From assembly GCF_001889605.1 (NCBI RefSeq), contig NZ_CP018171.1, positions 496,001 through 560,000 of the forward strand: DNA of 64,000 nucleotides. Direction: 5' to 3'. Each line of letters starts with the position of its first letter. Position 1 is the stretch's first letter. Position numbers and translations under genes: made by a program. Positions 26,881 to 35,189 of this stretch are shown here, one piece after another. The notes beneath the pieces were generated by a model, which was given only the letters and a program-made list of their open reading frames with translations, searched no databases and had not been told where the DNA came from. Source of the DNA: Aquibium oceanicum. GTDB lineage: Bacteria > Pseudomonadota > Alphaproteobacteria > Rhizobiales > Rhizobiaceae.

Positions 26881-26897
26881 GGTCTTTGCCCCTGGAA

Positions 26898-28826
26898 TCA
26901 GTTCTGGCTCCGGTACTTGGCCGCGAGCGCGGCCTCCTTTTGCGGATCGATCCACCAGGAGAAGGTGTCGATGCCGAGATAGTCAGGCTGCTCCTCGGGA
27001 ATGCCGAACTTGTCCCAGTAGGCATAGCGCATCGTCGGCTGGAAGTACTGTGGCACCGCGTAGTAGTTCCACAGGAGCACCCGGTCGAGCGCGCGGGTCG
27101 CCGCCACCAGTTCCTCGCGGTCGGCCGCCATGATGATCTTGTCGATCAGCGCATCGACGACCTCGTTCTTGATCCCGGCGAGGTTGCGCGAACCCGGATT
27201 GTCGGCGGCAACCGAGCTCCAGTAGTCGCGCTGCTCGTTCCCCGGCGACATCGACTGCGGAAAGCGGCCGGTCACGGCGTCGAAGTCGAACGACTGGTAG
27301 CGCTGGATGTACTGCGCCGTATCGACGATCCTCAGCGTCGCGTCGATGCCGAGCTTGCGAAGGTTGGCGATCAGGCCGCCGGAGATGATTTCGGACGTCG
27401 GCGAGGCGCCGAGAAACTCGACCGAAAACTGCTCGCCGGATTTTTCGTTCACCATCTTGCCGCCGCGGATCACCCAGCCCGCTTCGGCGAAGAGCCGCAC
27501 CGCCTCGCGCAGGTGCTGGCGTTCGGCTTGCGGCGTGTCGTTGACCGGAAGCGCGAATTCCTCGGTGAACAGTTCCGGCGGGAGATCGTCGCGGAACGGT
27601 TCGAGCAGTTCCAGCTCGAGCCCTTCCGGAACGCCGGTGGCCGCGAGTTCGGAGTTCTCGAAATAGCTGCCGAAGCGTTCGTTGAGCCCGAAGAACTGGG
27701 TGCGGTTCTGGTCCTCGAAATTATAGGCAAGCGTCAGCGCCTGGCGCACCCGCCGGTCCTGGAAGCGCGGCTTGCGCGTGTTGAAGACGAAGGCCTGCAT
27801 GCCCTCGATGGCGCCCGATTCGAACTCGCGCTTGATCACGTCGCCGGCCTGCACGGCCGGGAAATCGTATTCGGACGACCAGCGCCGGGTGCTGACCTCG
27901 CGGCGGACATCCTCGATGCCGCCTTTCTTGAAGGCGAGGAACTCGGCATTGTCGTCGAGGAAATAGGTGTAGGTCAGCCGGTCGAAATTGTTGCGCCCGA
28001 CGTTCACGGGCAGGTCGGCGGCCCAGTAGTCCTCGACGCGCTCCCACGTGATGCGCGATCCCGGATCGAAGCTGGCGACCTTGTAGGCTCCCGAACCCAG
28101 CGGCGACTCCAGCGTCGGCTGCGTGATATCGCGTTTTCGCCCGCTCGCGTCCTCGCCCTCGAACCAGTGCTTGGGCAGCACGGCGAGGTCGCCCATGATA
28201 TGCGGCAGTTCCCGGTTGCCCTTCTGGTCGAAGGTGAACTCCACCTCACGCTCCGAAAGCGCCACCGCGTCGGTCACGTTGGCGTAGTACCGGTTGTAGG
28301 CGGGGCTGATCTCGGTCAGCTTCTCGAACGACCACACCACGTCCTCGGCGGTGATCGGCTCGCCGTCGTGCCAGCGCGCCGCCGGATTGATCCGGTAGGT
28401 GGCCGAGGAATAGTCGTCGGGATACTTGTAGGCTTCCGCGATCAGGGGATGGCTGGTGCCGGGCTCGTCGGGCGACTGCTGCATCAGCGTGTCCCACAGG
28501 AGCCCGCCGAACTCAGTGAAGCCCGCCGCTGGCGTGCCGCGCACGATGAAGGGATTGAAGCTGTCGAAGGTGCCGAAGGCGGCCGAACTCAGCGTCCCGC
28601 CCTTCGGCGCGTCGGGGTTCACGTAGTCGTAATGCGCGAAGTCGTCACCATACTTGGAATCGCCGATCAGCGACGTGGTCCTGTGCCATTCGCCGTCCTC
28701 TGCCCGTGTGTCCTGGGCCTGGGTATCCTGGGCCTGGGCATCCTGCGCCCTTGCCGCCTGCCCGGCGGAAAGCGCGGCGAGCGCGGCGGCGGCGAGCGAG
28801 GTCACGAGCGTCTTGCGAAAAGCCAT
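26898..28826 (-). CDS. yejA: Periplasmic peptide-binding protein of the Yej system (YejA-like, SBP family 5), copy 1
   Basis: 642 residues from the ATG at 28826. A Sec signal peptide (MAFRKTLVTSLAAAALAALS, cut near AARAQD) is followed by a short AQDTQ-type tandem repeat (about residues 27-41) and the binding domain: DDFAHYDYVNPDAPKGGTLS, INPAARWHDGEPITAEDVV and EFLGASPTSEIISGG. It is the first gene of the yejA-yejA2-yejB-yejE-(vapBC)-yejF array. In enterobacteria this transporter imports oligopeptides and microcin C; the rhizobial substrate is not known from sequence. Confidence 0.9.
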   Translation of the reverse strand: MAFRKTLVTSLAAAALAALSAGQAARAQDAQAQDTQAQDTRAEDGEWHRTTSLIGDSKYGDDFAHYDYVNPDAPKGGTLSSAAFGTFDSFNPFIVRGTPAAGFTEFGGLLWDTLMQQSPDEPGTSHPLIAEAYKYPDDYSSATYRINPAARWHDGEPITAEDVVWSFEKLTEISPAYNRYYANVTDAVALSEREVEFTFDQKGNRELPHIMGDLAVLPKHWFEGEDASGRKRDITQPTLESPLGSGAYKVASFDPGSRITWERVEDYWAADLPVNVGRNNFDRLTYTYFLDDNAEFLAFKKGGIEDVRREVSTRRWSSEYDFPAVQAGDVIKREFESGAIEGMQAFVFNTRKPRFQDRRVRQALTLAYNFEDQNRTQFFGLNERFGSYFENSELAATGVPEGLELELLEPFRDDLPPELFTEEFALPVNDTPQAERQHLREAVRLFAEAGWVIRGGKMVNEKSGEQFSVEFLGASPTSEIISGGLIANLRKLGIDATLRIVDTAQYIQRYQSFDFDAVTGRFPQSMSPGNEQRDYWSSVAADNPGSRNLAGIKNEVVDALIDKIIMAADREELVAATRALDRVLLWNYYAVPQYFQPTMRYAYWDKFGIPEEQPDYLGIDTFSWWIDPQKEAALAAKYRSQN

Positions 28827-29164
28827 TCCGATGATCACCAGCTGAAGACTCCTTCCTGAGAACCTAGGCCGCGCGGCAAATGGGGGAACCCCAACGGCCA
28901 CACAAGCCGACGTTAACAAAAAAAGCCCGGCGGAACCCGACGAAAGTGGGGCAGCCGGATTACAATTTCGTCAGGTAGCTTGGGTGCTTCATGTGGAAGA
29001 CGGAGCGGGATCAGACGCTGATGACTCCGATCGCCTCCGGCGACCATGAGGTCATGGCGGCGATCCACGACGCTACCCGCTCCTAAACGGTGAGATGGAC
29101 CCTCCCGCTTGCTACCATCATCCGGCAGTTTGTGGAGCACCAAGCTCTTGAAGGAGCCGCCAAG
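28827..29164. other. Upstream region of the yej operon and left island boundary
   Basis: About 340 bases without a convincing gene. It should hold the yej promoter on the minus strand. It contains the left copy of an imperfect direct repeat (28918-28973) that matches the terminator and 3' end of the cytochrome c gene at 31046-31101. Open frames here on the minus strand have no recognisable pattern. Confidence 0.45.
28918..28973 (-). repeat. Left copy of imperfect 56-base direct repeat (decayed terminator)
   Basis: Aligned with 31046-31101: the A-rich GCC(C/G)GGCGGAACCCG block differs at one or two positions over about 21 bases, a diverged middle of about 20 bases follows, and ATTAC(A/G)ATTTCGTCA matches at 14 of 15. 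The right copy is the functional terminator and stop codon of the cytochrome c gene; this copy has lost the hairpin symmetry. Confidence 0.6.
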
Positions 29165-29362
29165 ATGTCGACTATCTCCGGCGCGGTCGAACACCTGGAA
29201 CTCGCATATGGACAATTCGCCAAGTCGGTCGACAAACTCCGCGACAAGGCCGCAGAGATCGACGGCGAGGCTGGGAGCCGCGCGGCAAAAGAAGCCGACG
29301 CACTTTTGGGACGGGCGCTGCTCGACGCCGCGCCATCTATAACCGATCTGAGTTTGTCCTGA
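29165..29362 (+). CDS. Small hypothetical protein
   Basis: 65 residues from an ATG preceded by AAGGAG with a spacing of about 8. The product is Ala-rich and mostly helical (MSTISGAVEHLELAYGQFAK, then KLRDKAAEIDGEAGSRAAKE), with no signal peptide or membrane segment and no family I recognise. GC content is ordinary for the genome, unlike the next gene. It may be a small coiled-coil protein of the island. Confidence 0.5.
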   Translation: MSTISGAVEHLELAYGQFAKSVDKLRDKAAEIDGEAGSRAAKEADALLGRALLDAAPSITDLSLS

Positions 29363-29382
29363 AATACGCTGTTGATCTATCA

Positions 29383-29814
29383 CTATAACACGCGACGAAG
29401 TCTTCCTAACGCCTTGGTATCGTTGATACACTCATCTATTTTACTTTTTAATTCTTCCCACTCTCCAATAGCCGTTAAATATTTTTCTTTATTGCTTGTA
29501 TCAAGATAGCGCTTCATATCTCTATGTCGATCATCAATACTATTTCTAATAACTTCAATATCTCTATTATTTACCCTTATATTTAGTCCAATCGCTCTCG
29601 CGTATGAAGAAAGCTCTATGTTTTGTTGAGCGGAAAACAAACCCCTAGTATTTAAAAGCCCATTTACAATTTTCTCGGCGGTGGAACGCCGTACATGCTT
29701 ATTTTTGATTAGGTTGTACAATGTCGTCCGGCTAATCCCCGCATGCTTCGCGATTTGTCGAAGCGACATCCCGGTAGATCGTTGCAGTTCGGTGACGTCC
29801 AAGGAAACAACCAA
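29383..29814 (-). CDS. HTH-domain protein, AT-rich, horizontally acquired
   Basis: 143 residues if started at the TTG at 29814, with GAGG nine bases upstream; an ATG at about 29769 would give a shorter form. The N-terminal 50 residues form a helix-turn-helix (MSLRQIAKHAGISRTTLYNL) of the Xre/LacI-like style, followed by KNKHVRRSTAEKIVNGLL. The C-terminal part is helical and charged with no family I recognise. The DNA is visibly AT-rich with AT-ending codons, unlike everything around it, a sign of recent transfer. It could regulate the small membrane protein encoded divergently at 29972. Confidence 0.65.
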   Translation of the reverse strand: MVVSLDVTELQRSTGMSLRQIAKHAGISRTTLYNLIKNKHVRRSTAEKIVNGLLNTRGLFSAQQNIELSSYARAIGLNIRVNNRDIEVIRNSIDDRHRDMKRYLDTSNKEKYLTAIGEWEELKSKIDECINDTKALGRLRRVL

Positions 29815-29971
29815 TTTTGCGATCCTCAGTTTTCTTTATGTACCAACATGGACATGTCTGCTCGAAGTTCCAAGCGCCATTCTCGGTAAACCGGTCCATA
29901 ATTGTTCATATTGGAGTTGTGAACCATCATACACATTCCTATTCTTGCAAGCGAATTGGAGGAACACTGTG

Positions 29972-30118
29972 ATGGACATGAGCTTGGCGACCCTCGTTCT
30001 GCTTGCCGTACAGACGGTCCTCGCGGGCTGGATGGTATACATCATGCTCAAGAAAGACGCCCGCGACGACTATGTCGCCCATCGGCTACTGAAGAGAGGC
30101 GATGAGGACAAGGGATAG
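29972..30118 (+). CDS. Small single-pass membrane protein (48 residues)
   Basis: Starts at ATG 29972 with GGAGG upstream at 29958-29962. The product has one hydrophobic segment (LATLVLLAVQTVLAGWMVYI) followed by a basic, polar tail (MLKKDARDDYVAHRLLKRGD), the layout of a small inner-membrane protein with its C-terminus in the cytoplasm. It has no family I recognise. Ribosome-binding site, codon use and hydrophobic pattern support translation. It faces away from the HTH gene across a 157-base gap. Confidence 0.6.
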   Translation: MDMSLATLVLLAVQTVLAGWMVYIMLKKDARDDYVAHRLLKRGDEDKG

Positions 30119-30238
30119 ACGAGAGCGACTACAACTAGGTTGGTACCTAGCGACTTGCAGGACACGTATTAGGTGTCTTGCGCAGGATAAGAGACTGGGC
30201 CGGCTCCTCGCGCGTCCTAGGGGCTCTCTCGGAGCGCT

Positions 30239-30850
30239 TCATTCGTCGCTGGTGCCTTTTTGCGCCGCAGCCCGCTCTTTACGATCTCTGGTCCATTCTT
30301 TTCGCTGTTCTCGCTCTTTGGCGCGGTCCGGGTCAGAATAGGCGTCCACCAGTATCCGGCGTTGACCGCTAGAAACTGATTGCCAGCTCTCCCGAATGGC
30401 TTTCAATTCGTCGGCGACCTGGAGGAGAGGAGACCCAAACCGCATCATCGAGTCATAGTCGGCGATATTGAGGACGTACTTTCGGCTCTCTCGAACGGAA
30501 CCGGGTGAATCTCGCCATGATACTCTAACTTCGAATGAAAACCCTTTTAGCGTGGCATACTCATCCACGCCGCTTACGATAGCTTGGCCGGGTCTAAGAA
30601 TGCTCAGGGTCTGACCAGGCACCTTACCCAGTTCTGGAAGTCGGCGGGGAAGCGGGGGTTCGAAGTCCACTTCGACCCCATATGCAGCCGTATTGCCAGT
30701 ATTTATTACGTGCATGTCGAACTGATTTAAGTGCCACTGGTTCGGCTCTAGGGTCACCACGACTTCCGGAGTTGGTGACGTGCTATCTGCCATCCGCCGC
30801 GTATGACGAGCCAGAACAATGGTCGCCCACATCAGAGCGGCGGTCGCCAA
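30239..30850 (-). CDS. Hypothetical membrane-anchored protein
   Basis: 203 residues if the TTG at 30850 is used. An N-terminal membrane helix (LATAALMWATIVLARHTRRM) precedes a beta-rich domain (VVVTLEPNQWHLNQFDMHVI, NTGNTAAYGVEVDF), perhaps an Ig-like fold, and a highly charged C-terminus (DPDRAKEREQRKEWTRDRKE). No family recognised. Oddly, the frame continues upstream to a stop near 30930 with protein-like residues (GYSDLLGGVQVSSVIVTA) that would complete the membrane helix, yet contains no ATG, GTG or TTG; the true start may have been lost or a rare start used. The hypothetical protein at 59025-59681 has a broadly similar layout. Confidence 0.55.
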   Translation of the reverse strand: MATAALMWATIVLARHTRRMADSTSPTPEVVVTLEPNQWHLNQFDMHVINTGNTAAYGVEVDFEPPLPRRLPELGKVPGQTLSILRPGQAIVSGVDEYATLKGFSFEVRVSWRDSPGSVRESRKYVLNIADYDSMMRFGSPLLQVADELKAIRESWQSVSSGQRRILVDAYSDPDRAKEREQRKEWTRDRKERAAAQKGTSDE

Positions 30851-31043
30851 AGCGGTGACAATTACAGAACTTACTTGAACCCCACCTAGTAGGTCGGAAT
30901 AGCCATCTTCTATCCGCGTTCCTCGTTACCGTTGTGTTCCATCATATCACGAGGGAGAGCACGGCTCCGATAGAACGGTGCCCAATCCGGTGCCCATCTC
31001 CTTCTGTTCCACTTAAGCCCACAGCGAAATCAGTGACTTAGCC

Positions 31044-31076
31044 AAAGAAAAAGCCGGGCGGAACCCGGCTTTTTCG
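31044..31076 (-). terminator. Rho-independent terminator after cytochrome c gene
   Basis: AGCCGGG (31052-31058) pairs with CCCGGCT (31064-31070) around a five-base loop. A-rich DNA on the left gives the T-run on the minus strand, downstream of the cytochrome gene that ends at 31099; the TTTTT on the right would let it work in both directions. Confidence 0.75.
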
Positions 31077-31101
31077 AGGCGTTTGCATTACGATTTCGTC
31101 A
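31046..31101 (-). repeat. Right copy of imperfect 56-base direct repeat
   Basis: Covers the cytochrome c terminator and the gene's stop codon. It is matched by the degenerate copy at 28918-28973 in the same orientation, so 28.97-31.05 kb is bounded by direct repeats. Confidence 0.6.
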
Positions 31102-32016
31102 TTGAGCGGCGGGCGTTTCTTCCTCCGCCGGTTCAGCAGGAAGCACCGCCGGCTGCTCGGCCGCGTCGGGAGTGGCGGGCTCGATTGCCGCCGGCTGCTC
31201 CGCGGGGGTCTCGGTTGCCGGAGCGGCCTCCGTCGGCTCATCGGCCGCGGGAGCTTCCTCCGCAGGTGCGGCCTCCTCGGTCGCCGCGGGCTGCTCGCCT
31301 TCCGTCGCTGGTGCGGCATCGGCGGGCTGCTCTTCGGCGGCCGGAGCCTCGGTACCCTGGGCGGCGGGCGCAGCTTCCGGAGCCGCCTCGGTGCCTTCCG
31401 CGGGCGCGGCTTCGCCGCCTTCAGCCGGCGCGGCTTCGCCCGCCGGGGCCTCGGCCGCTTCGGTCTCCTCGACCACCGGCAGCGGCTCGGGGGTGTCGGC
31501 GTGCTCGCGCAGATAGGCGATGATGTCGGCGCGGTCCTGGTCGCCCTTCAGGCCGGCAAAGGCCATGGCGGTCCCGCGTACCAGGCCCTTCGGCGAATGG
31601 ATGAACTCGTCGAGATGCTGGTAGTCCCAGACCACCGAGCCGCCCTCGGAAAACTCCTTCAGCGGGCCGGAATAGGCAAAGCCCTCATGCGAGGCGATCG
31701 GGCGCATCACGACGCCCCACAGGTTCGGACCCACCTTGTTGGCGCCGCCCTGCTCCACCGTGTGGCAGGCCGCGCAGCGCTTGAACAGCGTCTCGCCCGC
31801 GCCGACGTCCGCCGAGGCGAGCCGCACCGCGATCGGAACGATCTCGGGGACCTCGGGTCCGCCCGCGCCTTCGGCTTCCGCAGCCTCGATCGCGTAGCCG
31901 GGCGTCTCGGGAGCCGGGCTGGCGAAGATCGCATCCGAGAGCAGCGCGATCGAGAAGACGACGAAGATCGCGCCGAGCAATCCGCCGAGCAGTTTGTTGA
32001 GTTCGAATGAATCCAT
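31099..32016 (-). CDS. Membrane-anchored cytochrome c with long Ala/Pro/Glu-rich tail
   Basis: 305 residues from the ATG at 32016. One N-terminal membrane anchor (about residues 8-32), then a class I cytochrome c domain (about 70-172): heme motif CAACH at 81-85, conserved KVGPNLWGVV, and M151 in RGTAMAFAG as likely axial ligand. This matches the CycM-type anchored cytochromes that pass electrons from the bc1 complex to terminal oxidases on the periplasmic face. Residues 181-305 are almost only Ala, Glu, Pro, Thr and Gln, an unusual 125-residue acidic tail. It is transcribed divergently from kdsB. Confidence 0.9.
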   Translation of the reverse strand: MDSFELNKLLGGLLGAIFVVFSIALLSDAIFASPAPETPGYAIEAAEAEGAGGPEVPEIVPIAVRLASADVGAGETLFKRCAACHTVEQGGANKVGPNLWGVVMRPIASHEGFAYSGPLKEFSEGGSVVWDYQHLDEFIHSPKGLVRGTAMAFAGLKGDQDRADIIAYLREHADTPEPLPVVEETEAAEAPAGEAAPAEGGEAAPAEGTEAAPEAAPAAQGTEAPAAEEQPADAAPATEGEQPAATEEAAPAEEAPAADEPTEAAPATETPAEQPAAIEPATPDAAEQPAVLPAEPAEEETPAAQ

Positions 32017-32186
32017 TGATCCCGCAGCTCCTGAACGCGGCCGGAATTCGCCCGCGCGCCCGCATTCCGACCGGTCGGAGCCGGTCAAATTCGGGCGGAA
32101 ACTAGGTCTTTTGCTCTGGCGTTGCAACTCCTATAAGGGCCCCACCACATGAGACCTTTTGCCACTTTCGCCCGCGTTTTTACCGC

Positions 32187-32915
32187 ATGTCCGTTCTCGT
32201 TCTGATCCCCGCGCGCATGGCTTCGACGCGCCTTCCGGGCAAGCCGCTGGCCGATATCGCCGGCCGGCCGATGATCGTCCACGTCGCCGAACGGGCCCTT
32301 GCGAGCGGCCTCGGGCGTGCCGTGGTGGCGACCGACAGCGCCGATGTTCTGGAGGCGGTGCGCGCCCACGGCCTCGAGGCGGTGATGACGCGCGGCGACC
32401 ATCCCTCCGGCTCCGACCGCATCTTCGAGGCGCTCGAAGCGCTCGATCCGGACGGCGAGGTGGAGGTCGTCGTCAACGTGCAGGGCGACCTGCCGACCAT
32501 CGATCCCGCTATCGTCGCCGCCGCGCTGAAGCCGCTGGAGGAGCCCGCCGTCGACATCGCCACGCTGGGGGTGGAGATCGGCCGCGAGGAGGAGAAGACC
32601 AATCCGAACGTGGTCAAGATCGTCGGCGCGCCGCTCGGGCCGGACCGGCTGAAGGCGCTCTATTTCACGCGCGCCACCGCTCCCTGGGGCGACGGCCCGC
32701 TCTATCACCACGTCGGCCTCTATGCCTATCGCCGCGCCGCGCTCCAGCGCTTCGTGTCGCTGCCCGCGTCCAGTCTGGAGTTGCGCGAGAGGCTGGAACA
32801 GCTCCGCGCGCTGGAGGCCGGCATGCGCATCGACGTCCAGATCGTCGACACGGTGCCGCTCGGGGTGGATACGCCCGGGGAACTCGAACGCGCGCGCCGC
32901 ATCCTGAGCGCCTGA
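32187..32915 (+). CDS. kdsB: 3-deoxy-manno-octulosonate cytidylyltransferase
   Basis: 242 residues. It activates Kdo with CTP to CMP-Kdo, needed for the lipopolysaccharide core, in the cytoplasm. The nucleotide-binding N-terminus [20 protein letters not shown] is diagnostic, followed by [28 protein letters not shown] and the metal/substrate region [11 protein letters not shown] with [13 protein letters not shown]. Length is normal. The prephenate dehydratase gene starts 10 bases after the stop, so the two probably form an operon. Confidence 0.96.
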   Translation: MSVLVLIPARMASTRLPGKPLADIAGRPMIVHVAERALASGLGRAVVATDSADVLEAVRAHGLEAVMTRGDHPSGSDRIFEALEALDPDGEVEVVVNVQGDLPTIDPAIVAAALKPLEEPAVDIATLGVEIGREEEKTNPNVVKIVGAPLGPDRLKALYFTRATAPWGDGPLYHHVGLYAYRRAALQRFVSLPASSLELRERLEQLRALEAGMRIDVQIVDTVPLGVDTPGELERARRILSA

Positions 32916-32925
32916 GGACAAAACA

Positions 32926-33795
32926 ATGCCGCCGAAGACCGACAAGATCTCCTTCCAGGGAGAACCCGGAGCCAACTCCGACACGGCGTGCCGCAACATG
33001 TTTCCCGACATGGAGCCGCTGCCGTGCCCGACCTTCGAGGACGCCTTCAACGCGGTCGAGGCCGGCAAGGCGGATCTGGCGATGATCCCGATCGAAAACA
33101 CCATCGCCGGCCGCGTCGCCGACATCCATCACCTCTTGCCGCAGTCGAAGCTCCACATCGTGGGCGAATATTTCCTGCCGATCCATTTCCAGCTGATGGC
33201 GCTGCCAGGCGTCGGGCTGGAGGAGATCAAGTCCGTCTACAGCCACATCCACGCGCTGGGCCAGTGCCGCAAGGTGATCCGCAAGCACCGCTGGAAGCCG
33301 GTGGTCGCGGGAGACACCGCCGGCGCCGCGCGCGTGGTGGCGGAGGAAGCGGTGCGCTCCAACGCCGCGCTGGCCCCCCGGCTCGCCGCGGATCTCTACG
33401 GGCTCGACATCATCGCCGAGAACGTCGAGGACACGGAAAACAACGTCACCCGCTTCGTGGTGCTGTCGAAGTCGAAGCGCTGGGCCGAACGCACGGTGCC
33501 GGACGCGCGCATGATGACGACCTTCATCTTCCGCGTCCGCAACGTGCCGGCCGCGCTCTACAAGGCGATGGGCGGCTTCGCCACCAATGGCGTCAACATG
33601 ACCAAGCTGGAGAGCTACCAGCTCGGCGGGAAGTTCTTTTCCACGCTATTCTATGCGGATATCGAGGGCCACCCCGACGACCGCAACGTCGCGCTCGCGC
33701 TGGAGGAATTGCAGTTCTTCTCCCGCGAGGTGCGCATCCTCGGCGTCTACGACGCACACCCCTTCCGCGACACCCAGACCGAGGACGAGGAGTAG
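32926..33795 (+). CDS. pheA: Prephenate dehydratase
   Basis: 289 residues, monofunctional (no chorismate mutase domain). It converts prephenate to phenylpyruvate in phenylalanine synthesis. The N-terminal dehydratase domain starts with KISFQGEPGANSDTACRNMF and carries DLAMIPIENTIAGRVADIHH, with the catalytic TRF motif in NNVTRFVVLS. A regulatory ACT domain follows (about residues 195-275) with GGFATNGVNMTKLESYQLGG, including the ESYQ element that binds phenylalanine for feedback inhibition. It is the second gene after kdsB and ends 7 bases from convergent nudC. Confidence 0.96.
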   Translation: MPPKTDKISFQGEPGANSDTACRNMFPDMEPLPCPTFEDAFNAVEAGKADLAMIPIENTIAGRVADIHHLLPQSKLHIVGEYFLPIHFQLMALPGVGLEEIKSVYSHIHALGQCRKVIRKHRWKPVVAGDTAGAARVVAEEAVRSNAALAPRLAADLYGLDIIAENVEDTENNVTRFVVLSKSKRWAERTVPDARMMTTFIFRVRNVPAALYKAMGGFATNGVNMTKLESYQLGGKFFSTLFYADIEGHPDDRNVALALEELQFFSREVRILGVYDAHPFRDTQTEDEE

Positions 33796-33802
33796 GCGCG
33801 GC

Positions 33803-34744
33803 CTATTCCGCCTCCGCCCACGCGCGGATCAGGTGGTGCGCGATCGCCATCCTCGGCGGCACCTTGATGCCTTCGGGATGATCGCCGGCGATGATCCGGT
33901 GCGTCTCCTCGCGCGAGAACCAGCGGCAGTCCTCGAGTTCTGTGCGGTCCGCGTCGATCTCGTCGCTCACCGCTTCCCCGAAGCAGCCGATCATCAGCGA
34001 ATAGGGAAACGGCCATGGCTGGCTGGCGTGGTAGACCACGCGGCCGACGCGGATGCCGGCCTCCTCGAACGTTTCGCGGCGCACCGCGGCCTCGATCGTC
34101 TCCCCCGGCTCGATGAAGCCGGCGAGGCACGAATACATGCCAGGTGGAAAATGCGGGCTGCGGCCGAGCAGGCATTTTTCGCGCTTGACCGCGAGCATGA
34201 TCGCCACCGGATCGGTGCGCGGAAAATGTTCGGCACTGCAATTGGTGCAGGCGCGCTTGTAGCCGCCGATCCGGATCTCCGTCGGCGATCCGCAGCGGCC
34301 GCAGAAACGGTGGTTCTGGTGCCAGGCGAGCAGTGCGGCCCCCTGCGCCAGCGCGCCCAGCGCGCCGTCGTCGAGCAGGCCCTGTGTGTAGACGGAGCGG
34401 AAATCCAGCGCCTTCATCGTTTCCGGCAAGCCCTCGGCCTCGACGCCAGCGGGCGCGGCGAGCACCGGCCCGGCATCGTCGCGTCCGAGCAGGACGGCGT
34501 GTTCCAACTTGGCCCAAAGAGCCTCCGCCTCCGCGCGCGAGTACCACGCCTCGAACCCGGCGCCGTTCTGCTTCAGGTGCATGCGCCCCGAACGGATCAG
34601 GATGATGCGGGCGGCCGGCTCCTTGAGCGCCTCCGTCACGCAGTCGTCGCGCCGGTTTTCCGACTGCCGGTCGATCCGGTTGCCTGCGAAGCCGACGAAA
34701 TGGCTCGGTTCGCGCTCGGGCGCGTCGAAAAGTCTGAAGTTCAT
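33803..34744 (-). CDS. nudC: NAD(+)/NADH diphosphatase (Nudix, NudC)
   Basis: 313 residues from the ATG at 34744. It hydrolyses NADH, and in known homologues NAD caps on RNA, to NMN(H) and AMP. A zinc ribbon lies in the middle (FCGRCGSPTEIRIGGYKRAC, then TNCSAEHFPRTDPVAIML), and the Nudix box is complete: GFIEPGETIEAAVRRETFEE followed by AGI. The YHASQPWPFPYSLMIGC segment of NudC is also present (SQPWPFPxS). It lies 26 bases downstream of the HIT-protein gene on the same strand. Confidence 0.94.
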   Translation of the reverse strand: MNFRLFDAPEREPSHFVGFAGNRIDRQSENRRDDCVTEALKEPAARIILIRSGRMHLKQNGAGFEAWYSRAEAEALWAKLEHAVLLGRDDAGPVLAAPAGVEAEGLPETMKALDFRSVYTQGLLDDGALGALAQGAALLAWHQNHRFCGRCGSPTEIRIGGYKRACTNCSAEHFPRTDPVAIMLAVKREKCLLGRSPHFPPGMYSCLAGFIEPGETIEAAVRRETFEEAGIRVGRVVYHASQPWPFPYSLMIGCFGEAVSDEIDADRTELEDCRWFSREETHRIIAGDHPEGIKVPPRMAIAHHLIRAWAEAE

Positions 34745-34769
34745 GAAGGGAATTCCTGTGAGCGAGACG

Positions 34770-35189
34770 TCATAGCGCCTTTCGGATCGTCTCGGCAAAC
34801 CGGTGCAGGTCCTCGCGCCGGTACGGCTCGCGCTGTCCGAAGCCCCAGACGGGTCCGGGCCAGTTGGGGTCGCCTTCCGAGCGCGCCACGACGTGCACGT
34901 GCAGCTGCCGCACCACGTTGCCGAGAGCGCCGGTGTTGATCTTCAGGCATCCGGACGCCTTCTTCAGCCCCTCGGAGACGAGATTGGTCTCGAAGGTGAG
35001 CATCGCCTGGTCGAGCGGGGTCAGGTCGTGGATCTCCACCGCGCCCGGTCGCTGCGGCACCAGGATCAGCCACGGCCAGCGCCGGTCGTCCATGACGCGC
35101 AACTCGCACAGCCCGAGCCACATCAGCTGCACGCTGTCCTTGTCGAGCCTGCGGTCGAGCTCGAACCCGGGGCGACTGCCCTTCAACAA
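34770..35189 (-). CDS. HIT-family protein
   Basis: 139 residues from the TTG at 35189, supported by GGGAGGA nine bases upstream. It belongs to the histidine triad superfamily of nucleotide hydrolases/transferases. The motif is QLHVHVVARSEGDPNWPGPVW, where the usual H-x-H-x-H has only the first two histidines, a feature of one bacterial HIT subgroup. Preceding segments WPWLILVPQRPGAVEIHDL and LKINTGALGNVV fit. Substrate unknown. It is probably co-transcribed with nudC. Confidence 0.88.
   Translation of the reverse strand: MLKGSRPGFELDRRLDKDSVQLMWLGLCELRVMDDRRWPWLILVPQRPGAVEIHDLTPLDQAMLTFETNLVSEGLKKASGCLKINTGALGNVVRQLHVHVVARSEGDPNWPGPVWGFGQREPYRREDLHRFAETIRKAL

Noticed and set aside
28885-28914. 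GGAAC followed by CGTT upstream of the island
   Set aside because: The spacer is 21 bases, outside the 16-17 accepted for EcfG promoters, and no gene starts at a sensible distance.
28913-29431. Minus-strand open frame of 172 codons across the left repeat
   Set aside because: It covers the repeat, lacks a ribosome-binding site and shows no recognisable domain. The plus-strand 65-residue gene has better start signals.
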